Assembly: GCF_039537985.1 (NCBI RefSeq)
Contig: NZ_BAABBN010000007.1
Location: 744,001 to 808,000, forward strand
Reading direction: 5' to 3'
Length of the DNA stretch: 64,000 nt
Origin: Litoribacillus peritrichatus
Lineage (GTDB): Bacteria > Pseudomonadota > Gammaproteobacteria > Pseudomonadales > Litoribrevibacteraceae
Shown here piece after piece: positions 38,601 to 46,895 of this stretch. Both the position numbers and the translations under genes were made by a program. Every line of letters starts with the position of its first letter. The stretch's first letter is position 1. A model generated the notes under the pieces. That model was not told where the DNA came from. It made no database searches and saw only the letters and a program-made list of their open reading frames with translations.

Positions 38601-41600
38601 GTGACGGTTACTGTCACTGATGGGGGGGAAAACAGTTCTGTGGCGGCCACTCAAAGCTGGACTATCACTGTGGATGATGTCAATGACCCTCCAGTAATTA
38701 GTTCCACCGCAGGCACGGCGGCGACGGAGGATGTTGAGTACCAGTATCAGGTGAGTGTGACTGATCCGGACGACAATAATAACGGAACGGACATCAGCTT
38801 TACTTTGACAAATGCGCCTACCGGGATGTCGGTTTCCGCTACTGGGTTAGTGAGCTGGACCCCGCTGGAGGGGGTTCTCACTTCCGGTTCAGTGACCTTG
38901 ACCGTCGCCGATGGCGGTGAAAGCGGTGCCGTTCCGGATACCGAAAACTTCACCATTACGGTGACGTCAGTGAACGATTCTCCGGTCATCAGTTCAGCGG
39001 CGTCTACCTCCGGAATCGAAGATGACTTGTACAGTTACCAGGTGACGGTCACAGACCCGGACGACACTAATAATGGCACCGACCTGACGTTTGCTCTGTC
39101 CAATGAACCTACGGGGATGACGGTATCTTCCACAGGACTGATCCAGTGGACGCCTGCCAATGGTGTGTTAACGTCGGGGGAGATCACCATTACCGTCAGT
39201 GACGGTGGGGAAGACAGCTCCGTGCCGGGCACGCAAAGCTGGACGATTGCGGTGGATGCAGTGAATGATCCGCCGGTGATTACCTCAACGGCAGGCACGG
39301 CAGCCATTGAAGATACTGAATATCAATATCAGGTTGAGGTTGCAGATCCGGACGATACCAACAATGGCACGGACATTACTTTTGCTCTGACGAACGCGCC
39401 TACGGGCATGTCGGTTTCAAGCACAGGGTTAATCACCTGGACGCCCTTGGAAGGCGTGCTTACCTCTGACTCAGTCACTGTGTCGGCGGCGGATGGCGGA
39501 GAAAGTGGTTCCGTACCGAGTACCGAAGATTTTACCGTGACGGTGACGCCGGTGAATGACGAACCCACCATCAGTTCCAGCCCATCCACCTCGGCGGTAG
39601 AAGATGAAGTTTACTCTTACCAAGTGACGGTCAGTGATCCGGATGATAGCAATAACGGCACTGACCTCACTTTTGCGTTATCGAATGAACCCGCAGGGAT
39701 GACAGTGTCATCCACAGGCTTGATTGCCTGGACGCCTACCAATGGAGTGACAACCTCCAATGAAGTGACACTAACCGTGACGGACGGAGGAGAAGACAGT
39801 GCAACGTCTGCCAGTCAGAGTTGGACGGTTTCGGTGGACGCTGTCAATGACGCACCAACCATTACGTCAACGGCAGTCACAACCGCTACCGAAGACGTTG
39901 AATACCAATATCAGGTGACGGTGTCCGACCCGGACGACACCAACAATGGCACCGACATTACGTTTGCCCTGACGAACGCGCCGGAAGGCATGACGGTTTC
40001 AAATACCGGGCTGGTGCGCTGGACGCCCGTTGAAGGCGTATTGACGTCCGGTCAAGTGACGCTGACGGTGGCCGATGGCGGCGAAAGCGATGCTGTGGCA
40101 GCCACTGAATTGTTTACTGTGTCGGTAACGCCGGTGGACAATGCGCCGGTCATTACTTCAACGGCCGTCACTTCAGCGACGGAAGATGTGCTGTATCAAT
40201 ACGAGGTGGCAGCCACAGATGAAGAAGGCACCAGTTTGACGTTCAGTTTAACCACGTCTCCTGCCGGTATGACCATAGGTGCTACGTCGGGTGTGATTGG
40301 CTGGACACCAACGGAGGGGGTTACGTCCGAAGCTGTGGTGGTCAGTGTGACGGACGGGACCCACACCGTGACTCAAAGTTATTCAATCACAGTCACGGCG
40401 GTGAACGATCAACCTGTGTTCACCAGTACGCCTGTCGCAGTTGCTACGGAGGATGTACTCTATCAATACCCGTTAGCGGCCAGCGATCCGGAGGGCACTG
40501 CGCTTGTTTATTCGTTGACCTCTGCACCGGACGGTATGACGGTGGATGCCAGCTCCGGTTTGATCGGCTGGACACCGACGGAAGGCGTGTTGTCGGGCAG
40601 CGTGACCGCCAGTGTGACGGACGGAGAGTTAACCGACAGCCAAAGTTTTACGATCTCCGTGACTCCGGTGAATGACGGCGTTTCAGTCTCAGCGGTGGCG
40701 GATCAGTCCGTGACGGAACTCAGCATTTTAAGCGTTGCCTTGACGGTGGCCGACGTGGATGACTCCAACAATGGTACGGACATTGGCTTTGAACTGCTCA
40801 ATGCGCCTAGCGGCATGACCGTCTCCAATCTGGGCGTGATCAGCTGGACGCCGGGTCAATCCACTTCGGGAGCGTATTCGGTGGTGGTTCGGGTGTTTGA
40901 TGGTTTGGAAGACAACGCCCAAGCGGCAGAGACGTCGATGAATGTGACGGTCATTAAACTGGATACCGACACGGATACGGTGGCGGATTATCTGGATAAC
41001 TGCCCAGACGCAGCCAATACCGATCAGCTGGACACCGATGCGGATGGCTTGGGCAATGTTTGTGATTCGGACGACGATGGTGATGGGATCAGTGATGTGG
41101 CTGAGCTGGCGAATGGCCTTGATCCGCTGGACAGCTCAGATGCTGCGCTGGATCTGGATCAGGACGGCCTGAATAATCTGGCAGAATTTGAATTATGCAG
41201 TGCTTCTCAAGATGGGGAATGTACCGCCATTAATCAAGATACTGTCGCGCCGGTCATCACGTTAACGACGCCGGTGACCTTTGACGCCACCGATTACCTG
41301 ACGCCTATTAAGGTCACTGTGACTGCGAACGATGTGCTGGATGGTGCGGTGGATGTGACGCTGGCGGAAGGCAGTAAAAATCTGAGGCCTGGCGTGCATA
41401 CTCTGGTTTGGGCCGCCACGGATGCCGCCGGCAATCGAGGCACTCAAAGTCAGACAGTGAACATTCGGCCTTTGGTTAACCTTGGCGGCTCGACCGTGAT
41501 CGGTGAGGGACGTGAAGTTTCGGTTCAGGTCAAGTTAAGTGGTGAGGGCATTTCCTATCCGGTCACGGCTTCGGTGTCCACCTCGGGGGATGTGAGTGCC

Positions 41601-42872
41601 TCCGATTTCATGCTCAATACCACGTCTGTCGAGATTGGTGAGTCTGGGGAAACCAACCTGTTGGTGTCGGTGGTGTCGGACGGAGTGATCGAAAGTGATG
41701 AAACCTTAATTTTGACGCTGGAGGAGGTCAGTTCAAATGCGGTACTGCCTGCGTCGGCGAACTATCAGATTTTAATTGTGGACAGAAACGTCGCGCCGGA
41801 AGCCGCTTTGTCTTTGACACAAAATGATCAGACCGTCAGTACTGTCTATCAGGATGGCGGGGCCGTGCTGGTGTCGTTGTCAGTTACAGATGCCAATATG
41901 GATGCCACCACCTCGGATTGGCAGACTTCTACCGTTAACGGAACCCTTTCGGATGATCTGTCTTCGTTCAGCTTTGACCCTTCAGGTTTGGAGGCGGGTA
42001 AGTCCTATCAATTATCGGTGGATGTGTCGGATGGCGTTGCCATTACCCGCACGTTTGTTGCTTTTTCGGTTGCTGCCAATCAACCGGTGCTGGATGCCGC
42101 CAATGACTCGGATGGTGACGGCATCGATGATGTAACAGAAGGCCTGGGTGACAGTGATGGTGACGGTGTGGCTGATTATCAGGACGCAGTGAATGACCCA
42201 ACCCGGTTGTCGGCCGGAAACAGCGCTGCGGAAACTTCGAACCTGATGGCCGTTGGAACCGGCTTGCAGATGAGCTTGGGATCTACGGCGTTAGGGCAAG
42301 GTCAGGGAGGCGCTTTCATCGGCAGTGATGCGGTCACCGATGATGACGGTAACGTGATCAAAGACGGGGACTTTAATGTGATCGGCGGCCTGTACGATTT
42401 TGTTGTGAAAGGGCTCAGCGAAGCGAAACGTACTGCACAAGTGGTGATTCCTTTGGCGCAGAGTGTGCCTGCGGATGCGAGCTATCGTAAGTTCTCCGAT
42501 GGCCAGTGGTTTGAATTCATTGAAAACGGCACGGATTTCATCCAGTCGGCCAATAAAGTGGATGGAGTGTGTCCATTGCCTGGCAGTGCTTTGTATCAAA
42601 CCGGTTTGCTCAGGTTTGCTGACTGCCTGCAATTGAATATATCCGACGGTGGTCCGAACGACGCCGATGGCGAAGTCAACGGGGTGATTGTTGACCCAAG
42701 CGGCGTGGCGGAGGTGTCTTCAGCCAGTGACTCTGAAAGTGTCTCTGCTCCTACGGATCAACCTTCCGGTTCGGGCAGTTTGGGTTGGTGGAGTTTCTTG
42801 GTTTTATTGACTTTACTGGTTAGAAAGCAATTCCGTTTTTTTCTTACCCTATTATTAAAACGCACAGCATAG
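35697..42872 (+). CDS. Giant surface protein with haem c site, cadherin-like repeats and sorting tail
   Basis: This protein of about 2,391 residues starts at GTG. A signal peptide ends near residue 19. Next is a short cytochrome-like domain with CXXCH (Cys42, Cys45, His46) and 'AGTMPPSGS' as a possible distal Met ligand. A fibronectin-like domain (about 115-220) follows. From about residue 225 to 1,755 come about 17 cadherin-like/putative-Ig repeats, most of 97 residues, each with 'TEDIQYSYQV' and 'DPDDSNNGTD' type calcium sites. Thrombospondin type 3 calcium repeats ('DNCPDAANTDQLDTDADGLG') follow, then an HYR-like and a Calx-beta-like domain. The C-terminus, 'SGSGSLGWWSFLVLLTLLV' plus basic residues, resembles GlyGly-CTERM, a rhombosortase signal. 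It is co-directional with a barrel and a tri-haem lipoprotein, so I infer a surface fibre or redox adhesin. Ten N residues lie inside the repeats, so the length is provisional. Confidence 0.85.
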   Translation: MKNLLRFFFLFSIGSQVHATVTYDGTDGVFSDVFSSNSENACINCHSSSLVGGVARSFAPDGVDFDTYANATSSDNAERASIRVNAGTMPPSGSLNASEMSLIAQWITDGKAENAAPEVTSSAASSVSKYQATFNGTVSEGGANTTVEFKYGTASNSLTNTKSATSPSGTGGGESAPSVAATQTSLSCGTTYFFRLEGTNSVGSDNGSTLNFATDACNVAPTITSTAGTAATEDIQYSYQVTVSDSDDSNNGTDLTFSLSNEPTGMTVTSTGLIRWTPTEGVTTSGAVTVQVQDGGEDGASPDTENFTVTVTAVNDPPSITSTAGTAATEDQQYSYQVTVSDVDDSNNGTDITFALSNEPSGMVVSTTGLITWTPTEGVTTSGTVTLTVSDGGEDGAAADTENFTVTVDTVNDAPVISSTAGTTATEDIQYSYQVSVTDPDDSNNGTDLSFSLSGEPSDMAVSATGLITWTATEGVTTSGVVTVTVTDGGEDGAAADTENFTVTVTAVNDAPTITSTASTSATEDIQYSYQVTVSDPDDSNNGTDITFALSNEPTGMVVSSTGLITWTPTNGVSTSGNVTLTVSDGGEDGAAADTENFTITVDAENDPPTITSTAGTTATEDIQYSYQVTVNDPDDSNNGTDLTFSLSGEPSGMTVSNTGLITWTATEGVSTSGSVTVTVADGGENGAAADTENFTVTVTAVNDAPTITSTASTSATEDIQYSYQVTVSDPDDSNNXXXXDITFALSNEPAGMAVSSTGLITWTPTNGVSTSGNVTLTVSDGGEDGAAADTENFTVTVDAENDPPTITSTAGTTATEDIQYSYQVTVSDPDDTNNGSDISFSLSNAPTGMSVSNTGLVTWTPLEGVLTSGAVTLTVADGGENGSVPDTENFTVTVTSVNDSPVISSSASTSAIEDSLYSYQLVVTDPDDSNNGTDLTFALSNEPTGMTISTTGLVQWTPANGVLTSGEVTVTVTDGGENSSVAATQSWTITVDDVNDPPVISSTAGTAATEDVEYQYQVSVTDPDDNNNGTDISFTLTNAPTGMSVSATGLVSWTPLEGVLTSGSVTLTVADGGESGAVPDTENFTITVTSVNDSPVISSAASTSGIEDDLYSYQVTVTDPDDTNNGTDLTFALSNEPTGMTVSSTGLIQWTPANGVLTSGEITITVSDGGEDSSVPGTQSWTIAVDAVNDPPVITSTAGTAAIEDTEYQYQVEVADPDDTNNGTDITFALTNAPTGMSVSSTGLITWTPLEGVLTSDSVTVSAADGGESGSVPSTEDFTVTVTPVNDEPTISSSPSTSAVEDEVYSYQVTVSDPDDSNNGTDLTFALSNEPAGMTVSSTGLIAWTPTNGVTTSNEVTLTVTDGGEDSATSASQSWTVSVDAVNDAPTITSTAVTTATEDVEYQYQVTVSDPDDTNNGTDITFALTNAPEGMTVSNTGLVRWTPVEGVLTSGQVTLTVADGGESDAVAATELFTVSVTPVDNAPVITSTAVTSATEDVLYQYEVAATDEEGTSLTFSLTTSPAGMTIGATSGVIGWTPTEGVTSEAVVVSVTDGTHTVTQSYSITVTAVNDQPVFTSTPVAVATEDVLYQYPLAASDPEGTALVYSLTSAPDGMTVDASSGLIGWTPTEGVLSGSVTASVTDGELTDSQSFTISVTPVNDGVSVSAVADQSVTELSILSVALTVADVDDSNNGTDIGFELLNAPSGMTVSNLGVISWTPGQSTSGAYSVVVRVFDGLEDNAQAAETSMNVTVIKLDTDTDTVADYLDNCPDAANTDQLDTDADGLGNVCDSDDDGDGISDVAELANGLDPLDSSDAALDLDQDGLNNLAEFELCSASQDGECTAINQDTVAPVITLTTPVTFDATDYLTPIKVTVTANDVLDGAVDVTLAEGSKNLRPGVHTLVWAATDAAGNRGTQSQTVNIRPLVNLGGSTVIGEGREVSVQVKLSGEGISYPVTASVSTSGDVSASDFMLNTTSVEIGESGETNLLVSVVSDGVIESDETLILTLEEVSSNAVLPASANYQILIVDRNVAPEAALSLTQNDQTVSTVYQDGGAVLVSLSVTDANMDATTSDWQTSTVNGTLSDDLSSFSFDPSGLEAGKSYQLSVDVSDGVAITRTFVAFSVAANQPVLDAANDSDGDGIDDVTEGLGDSDGDGVADYQDAVNDPTRLSAGNSAAETSNLMAVGTGLQMSLGSTALGQGQGGAFIGSDAVTDDDGNVIKDGDFNVIGGLYDFVVKGLSEAKRTAQVVIPLAQSVPADASYRKFSDGQWFEFIENGTDFIQSANKVDGVCPLPGSALYQTGLLRFADCLQLNISDGGPNDADGEVNGVIVDPSGVAEVSSASDSESVSAPTDQPSGSGSLGWWSFLVLLTLLVRKQFRFFLTLLLKRTA
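36386..40680 (+). repeat. Tandem array of 291-bp cadherin-like coding repeats
   Basis: The 'TEDxxYxYQV' coding motif recurs at about 36386, 36677, 36968, 37259, 37550, 37841, 38138, 38430, 38720, 39011, 39302, 39594, 39885 and 40176, a 291-bp period (97 codons). Two shorter, diverged units follow, at about 40445 and 40690. In the middle of the array, alternate units are most alike (37230-37321 and 37815-37905 are nearly identical), giving a two-unit period of about 585 bp. Confidence 0.9.
37906..37915. other. Assembly gap (ten N) inside the repeat array
   Basis: Ten N residues interrupt the codons for 'SNNGTD'. Comparison with sister repeats predicts four missing bases, not ten, so the N run is a placeholder. 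The flank before it duplicates an earlier unit almost exactly, so repeats may have been collapsed here. Confidence 0.95.
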
Positions 42873-42885
42873 GAGCGCACCTTTA

Positions 42886-43794
42886 ATGATCAAGGACGAC
42901 TCGTCTCAGTGGTTATATTGTTCGCTGATAGTGATCTTCACCTGTGTTGTGAATACGGCCTGGGCAGGAGGTAAATCTGTCTTCTATGATGGTGAAATCA
43001 CCTTTGGTTTTGATGACAATCTCAGTAAAGCCCAGCGTGAGCGGGACATTGTTGAAGATCACTTTGGGGAAGCTTCATTGGCTGTGGCTTATCATACGGT
43101 CTTCAGTGGCAAAGCGGCCATGACGGTCAAAGGGTTTTTGTCCGGAGAAGCGTTTGAGACTGTGGACAGTCTGAATCGGGCATCAGCGGGCGCCGAAGTT
43201 TCTTTCCGTTGGCAACCTTCGTTGGGGTTTTTGGACCCCATTTATAAATTGTCACTGACGGCACAAGTGGATGAATACGACGTTGATCAAAGAGACAGCG
43301 ATGTAGCCAAGGTTCAGTTGGCGACGACCAAGCGCATAACGGATCGGCTGACCGCCACTTTAGGCGGTGAATATCGTTATCGTGACTCCGATGGTTCCGT
43401 GTTTGATACAGAGGATTATCGGTTTTTTCTGAACGGCGACTTGATGGTGACCAAAACCTTAGCGCTATACAGCACTTACAGTTACCTTTATGGCGACGTC
43501 ACTTCGACGGCGCAGGTGCAATTTTGTAATGGTCTGGTGGCGGATGACATTTATAGCTTACTGAAGGCATCGACGGCGATTGAAGTGGATGAAGCCTTTA
43601 ATGAACACTTTTGTGGCAGCTGGGTTTCTTATCGGCTGGATGGTCAAACCAACGCCGTCACTGTGGGGCTCAATCAAGGATTCGGTCAAAACTACGCATT
43701 GGATGTTTCTGCATTGTGGGCGTCTGTTCGGGGCGATCTCAACAATGATTATTATCGCCGGATATATCGTGCGACATTCTTGGTGAGGTTTTAA
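42886..43794 (+). CDS. Outer-membrane beta-barrel protein of the repeat-protein operon
   Basis: This 302-residue protein has AGGAG upstream of its ATG, 13 bp after the giant gene. A signal peptide ends 'NTAWAGG'. The mature part is a run of alternating amphipathic strands ('SLAVAYHTVFSGKAAMTVKG', 'ATLGGEYRYRDSDG', 'LALYSTYSYLYGD') ending 'ATFLVRF' with a terminal Phe, as expected for an outer-membrane barrel of about 14-16 strands. Two cysteines ('FCNGL' and 'HFCGSW') may form a disulphide. Its place between a haem-bearing surface protein and a multihaem lipoprotein suggests a pore or conduit partner. Confidence 0.75.
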   Translation: MIKDDSSQWLYCSLIVIFTCVVNTAWAGGKSVFYDGEITFGFDDNLSKAQRERDIVEDHFGEASLAVAYHTVFSGKAAMTVKGFLSGEAFETVDSLNRASAGAEVSFRWQPSLGFLDPIYKLSLTAQVDEYDVDQRDSDVAKVQLATTKRITDRLTATLGGEYRYRDSDGSVFDTEDYRFFLNGDLMVTKTLALYSTYSYLYGDVTSTAQVQFCNGLVADDIYSLLKASTAIEVDEAFNEHFCGSWVSYRLDGQTNAVTVGLNQGFGQNYALDVSALWASVRGDLNNDYYRRIYRATFLVRF

Positions 43795-43796
43795 TT

Positions 43797-46010
43797 ATGA
43801 GGCCTTTTCAATCTTTCCCGCTGTTTGTTGTTTTGTGTTCGTCGCTGATATTGAGTGGTTGTGGCGGACGGGATGACACCGAAGTTGAACCGATCACGGT
43901 GGATGGTTCCATGACCCCGGACAGCTTTTTAACGCCGATTAATACTCAGTCCAGCATCACTGCAGGTCAGTATCAGGTGGTGGTGTCGCCGGAAACGGAC
44001 GGCCAAACCGGGAGCTATCAATTAACCGTTTCTTTACCTGACGGCACTGCTCAAACTTTTACCGGCAGCTGGCCAAATACGGCCGCGACCCGAGCCAACA
44101 ACCCCAGCCATGAGTTGACTTTTACCACCGGTGGCGCGTTGAATTTTCAGTTAACTTCGACAGTGCCAGGGCATTTGTATTTGGTTAAAAATGATCGGCT
44201 GGTGGCGGAGCAAGCAGGCACTGAAAACAGTTTGAGTTGGCGCTTCAACGCTTCAGGCGTTAGCTCGGAGCAGTATGCTCAGGCTTATTACCGGGCGGTT
44301 GATCCAAGCGACGAACGAACTACGTTGGCGGACTGGAAAAACGTCAACGGATTTGGCCAAGGCGGAATCACTCATGTCACCTTTCGGGACACCAAAGATT
44401 TAGGCTATGGCCGGGACATGTACGCTCGTCAGACGAGTGAGGGCGGGCTTGCATTTTATGTGGATAACTACGTGGTGATCTTAAGGGAAGGGAGCAGTGC
44501 CAACTACGGCCCTTTAAACCTGGATGCGGCGCTGGCTCAGGATTCCGAACGTCATATTGGCAGTAACGCCATAGAGTTCAGTCGACTTGATCCGGATGAT
44601 CCGGATTCTCCCCGAATTTTAAAATTCTTCACCTTTGCGCCAGAAGACCGCGACGGTGTGCAACAGCGGATTACTGCTGCCAATTTAGACGGTCGGGGTA
44701 TTAAATACATGCCGACCATGTGTTTGGTGTGTCACGGTGGAACCATGTTGCCCTTGGAGGACGACGGCACGTTTCCGGTTCAAACCCTGTTGTCGGCCAA
44801 GTTTAATCGCCTGGAACCCGAGTCGTTCGAATACGGCGACGAGGTTGGTCAAACCCGTAATGACTTAGAAGATGAACTCAAACTGATCAATAGCTGGATT
44901 CATCAAAGCTACGTCAGTTTTAATGAACGTGACTCAGACACCCAAGGCAAGTGGGATGCGGACTTCGCCATTGAAATCATGGAAGGCCATTATGGTGGCG
45001 AAGGCTTACCGAACGCCCGGTATGACTCAGACAGCGTACCCAGCGGCTGGCGGGCATCTTTTGCCAGGCCGGAAGGTGTTGAGCTACTTTACAGTGAAGT
45101 GGTGGAACCGCACTGCATCAGTTGCCACTCTTTAAGAGGCACAGAAGCCGGACAGCGTGAGCAGGTCTTGGTGGATGGAGAACTGGTCAGCTTGGCTAAT
45201 GCCATCAATTTTGCATCCTATGAGCAATTCATCAGTTACAGCGACAGAATCATCGAATATGTTTTTCGTCGGGGGGTGATGCCTCTGTCGTTGAGAAACT
45301 ATGAGAAGTTTTGGCAGGACCCGGAAGGGCCGCCATCTCGTTTGGCCGCTTTTCTACCTGGGTTTAATGTGTTTAATGCCAACCGGGAAGTGGAAGAACC
45401 CGGTAAACCTTTTGCGCGTCCGGGTGAAAACAGGACGGTGCAAAGCCCGGTTCAGCTGAATGCATCTGAAAGTTTGTTTGCCACTGGCTTTGAATGGTCG
45501 GTGACGAACGCGCCTGTAGGAGCTTCTTACAATTTCAACAGTGCCACTTCGGTCAGCCCTGTGTTCAGTGCTGATACAGACGGTGATTACACATTGTCAC
45601 TTACGGTGAACAACGGCAGTGCCTCAGCAACGGCCACGACGGTGTTGACCATTGATAGTTCGGTGACGGATCAGACGGCGCTTACATTTGTGGACCACAT
45701 TCGGCCGATCATGGGCTCAGACAGCCTGACTAACTGCAGTTCATGCCATAACCCGACCACTGGCAGGCAGGGAATCCCTGTCTATTATGATGACTCCAAT
45801 CCGAATCAGTATCGGGATGTGTTGGCGCGGGTGAACCTAGCCGTGCCGGAGGACAGCCTGTTATTAATCAAGCCTACTAATCAACAGCATGGCGGTGACA
45901 TTCAGATAAACCGCAACACTTTGGTCGGGGAAGCGAATTACCAGACATTACTTAACTGGATTCGGGAGGGGGCTGTGTGTGGCACTGATGTCAATATTTG
46001 CCCTGAATGA
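43797..46010 (+). CDS. Lipoprotein with three CXXCH haem c motifs
   Basis: This 737-residue protein starts two bases after the barrel gene stop. Lipobox 'LSGC' gives a lipid anchor. A beta-rich region comes first (about 40-160), then a long domain with 'TMCLVCHGGTM' (Cys309, Cys312, His313). The second haem motif is 'PHCISCHSLRG' (Cys440, Cys443, His444), with 'RRGVMPLSLRN' as a possible Met ligand. A PKD/Ig-like insert (about 540-620) precedes the third, 'NCSSCHNPTTG' (Cys647, Cys650, His651). This is a multihaem c-type cytochrome lipoprotein of no family I can name. With the barrel and the haem-tipped giant protein it may form an electron path across the outer membrane. Confidence 0.8.
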   Translation: MRPFQSFPLFVVLCSSLILSGCGGRDDTEVEPITVDGSMTPDSFLTPINTQSSITAGQYQVVVSPETDGQTGSYQLTVSLPDGTAQTFTGSWPNTAATRANNPSHELTFTTGGALNFQLTSTVPGHLYLVKNDRLVAEQAGTENSLSWRFNASGVSSEQYAQAYYRAVDPSDERTTLADWKNVNGFGQGGITHVTFRDTKDLGYGRDMYARQTSEGGLAFYVDNYVVILREGSSANYGPLNLDAALAQDSERHIGSNAIEFSRLDPDDPDSPRILKFFTFAPEDRDGVQQRITAANLDGRGIKYMPTMCLVCHGGTMLPLEDDGTFPVQTLLSAKFNRLEPESFEYGDEVGQTRNDLEDELKLINSWIHQSYVSFNERDSDTQGKWDADFAIEIMEGHYGGEGLPNARYDSDSVPSGWRASFARPEGVELLYSEVVEPHCISCHSLRGTEAGQREQVLVDGELVSLANAINFASYEQFISYSDRIIEYVFRRGVMPLSLRNYEKFWQDPEGPPSRLAAFLPGFNVFNANREVEEPGKPFARPGENRTVQSPVQLNASESLFATGFEWSVTNAPVGASYNFNSATSVSPVFSADTDGDYTLSLTVNNGSASATATTVLTIDSSVTDQTALTFVDHIRPIMGSDSLTNCSSCHNPTTGRQGIPVYYDDSNPNQYRDVLARVNLAVPEDSLLLIKPTNQQHGGDIQINRNTLVGEANYQTLLNWIREGAVCGTDVNICPE

Positions 46011-46043
46011 ATGGTTAACTGATCACAAACACAAGGAGGTTTT

Positions 46044-46364
46044 ATGGCCGGTAAATACCCAGACCGGATTCGGTCTCTGCCCTTATACGATGGTCGCTTT
46101 GATGCGCATAAATTAGCGGCCCAAGGCAGTGATGTGCTGTTTGCTTCTTATCCGGCAGGTACGAGCATTCCGCCGCATACGCATGATACGGATAATTACG
46201 GTGTAATTATTCGTGGTCAATTAACGCTCCATATAAAGGACACCACTGAAACTTATGGGGTAGGAGATTGGTATCATGTCCCGGCGTTTGTTGAGCATTC
46301 AGCAGACTTTTCAGAGGAGACGGATGAGATTGAATTTTGGTTTCAACCTGAGCCATCCAATTGA
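46044..46364 (+). CDS. Small cupin-domain protein
   Basis: This 106-residue single cupin has a perfect AAGGAGG ribosome-binding site eight bases before the ATG. Cupin motif 1 is 'PPHTHDTDNYGVIIRG', with His ligands followed by a hydrophobic run; motif 2 is 'GDWYHVPAFVEHSADF'. It probably binds a metal and may be an isomerase, dioxygenase or sensor. It begins 33 bp after the tri-haem lipoprotein, so it may be read with that operon, but its cytoplasmic, signal-less nature argues for a separate job. Confidence 0.82.
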   Translation: MAGKYPDRIRSLPLYDGRFDAHKLAAQGSDVLFASYPAGTSIPPHTHDTDNYGVIIRGQLTLHIKDTTETYGVGDWYHVPAFVEHSADFSEETDEIEFWFQPEPSN

Positions 46365-46393
46365 TTGTGGTTGATAGATTCTCTGAAAGTCAG

Positions 46394-46534
46394 TTATGCA
46401 CAGGTTTTGTGGATAACTCTGTTATTAACTTATTAAAATCGCCTTCAAACGCCCGTTTTAATGGCTTTTTTGATAATAGTATTATTTATGAACAAAAAAT
46501 AATAAGTTCATATAAATCAATTGGTTATGTTTTT
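46394..46534. repeat. Dispersed repeat carrying inverted DnaA boxes, copy 1
   Basis: TTATGCACA (46394-46402) and TGTGGATAA (46408-46416) are two DnaA-box sequences in inverted orientation, five bases apart. An AT-rich body follows with 'CTTCAAACGCCCGTTT' and ends AAATCAATTGGTTATGT (to 46530). A related 140-bp copy with the same spacing lies at 53529-53670. The rest of 46365-46895 holds a small ORF candidate and a hairpin. Confidence 0.75.
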
Positions 46535-46643
46535 CATTGAATTCGCACTATTAAGTGTTGGTCGCTATTAGGGGTTCATTGGTTTATTTTATTCGAGTGT
46601 TAATAAATCGCGAAAAACCGTTGACAAAGCTATTTGTTCGTTG

Positions 46644-46820
46644 GTGGAACTTCTTTTCGGGTTGGGTGATGACTCCGGTATTTTCGAAGGGCAGACAGGC
46701 TTTGTTCCGTCGGGCGATTGGTTGTTTTGTTGTCAGGTTTCCGATGGAAAGCAAGGTGCCGTAGTCTCACTTAACTATAATTTAGGACTAGAAATACATA
46801 AGAGTTTGTTTATGGAATAA
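46644..46820 (+). CDS. Possible small protein (58 residues), low confidence
   Basis: Starting from GTG 46644, a frame runs 58 codons to TAA at 46818-46820. Its translation includes 'VSLNYNLGLEIHKSLFME' at the end and 'FVPSGDWLFCCQVSDG' before it, a plausible folded composition. No ribosome-binding site is obvious and no family is recognised. A hairpin sits exactly at its stop, which favours a real 3' end. A longer overlapping frame from 46555 looks random by comparison. Confidence 0.3.
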   Translation: MELLFGLGDDSGIFEGQTGFVPSGDWLFCCQVSDGKQGAVVSLNYNLGLEIHKSLFME

Positions 46821-46850
46821 AATTGGTATCAGAGTCCAATTTTACTTTCG
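46819..46850 (+). terminator. Hairpin before the alpha/alpha-toroid gene
   Basis: AAAATTGG (46819-46826) pairs with CCAATTTT (46836-46843), followed by ACTTTCG. It is weak and AT-rich, but it lies at the end of the small frame and some 50 bp before the next gene. Confidence 0.45.
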
Positions 46851-46895
46851 TTCATTCGTTGTACCTTCTTTCGTTGGAAAGAGGAGGTTGTTGTG

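Noticed and set aside
36086..39589. A row of 80-100-codon minus-strand frames with translations such as 'VTVKFSVSAAAP'
   Set aside because: They are the antisense shadow of the 291-bp coding repeats and recur with the same period. No ribosome-binding sites are present.
46555..46764. Plus-strand 69-codon frame before the toroid gene
   Set aside because: Composition looks random, no ribosome-binding site, and a better small frame overlaps it in another register.
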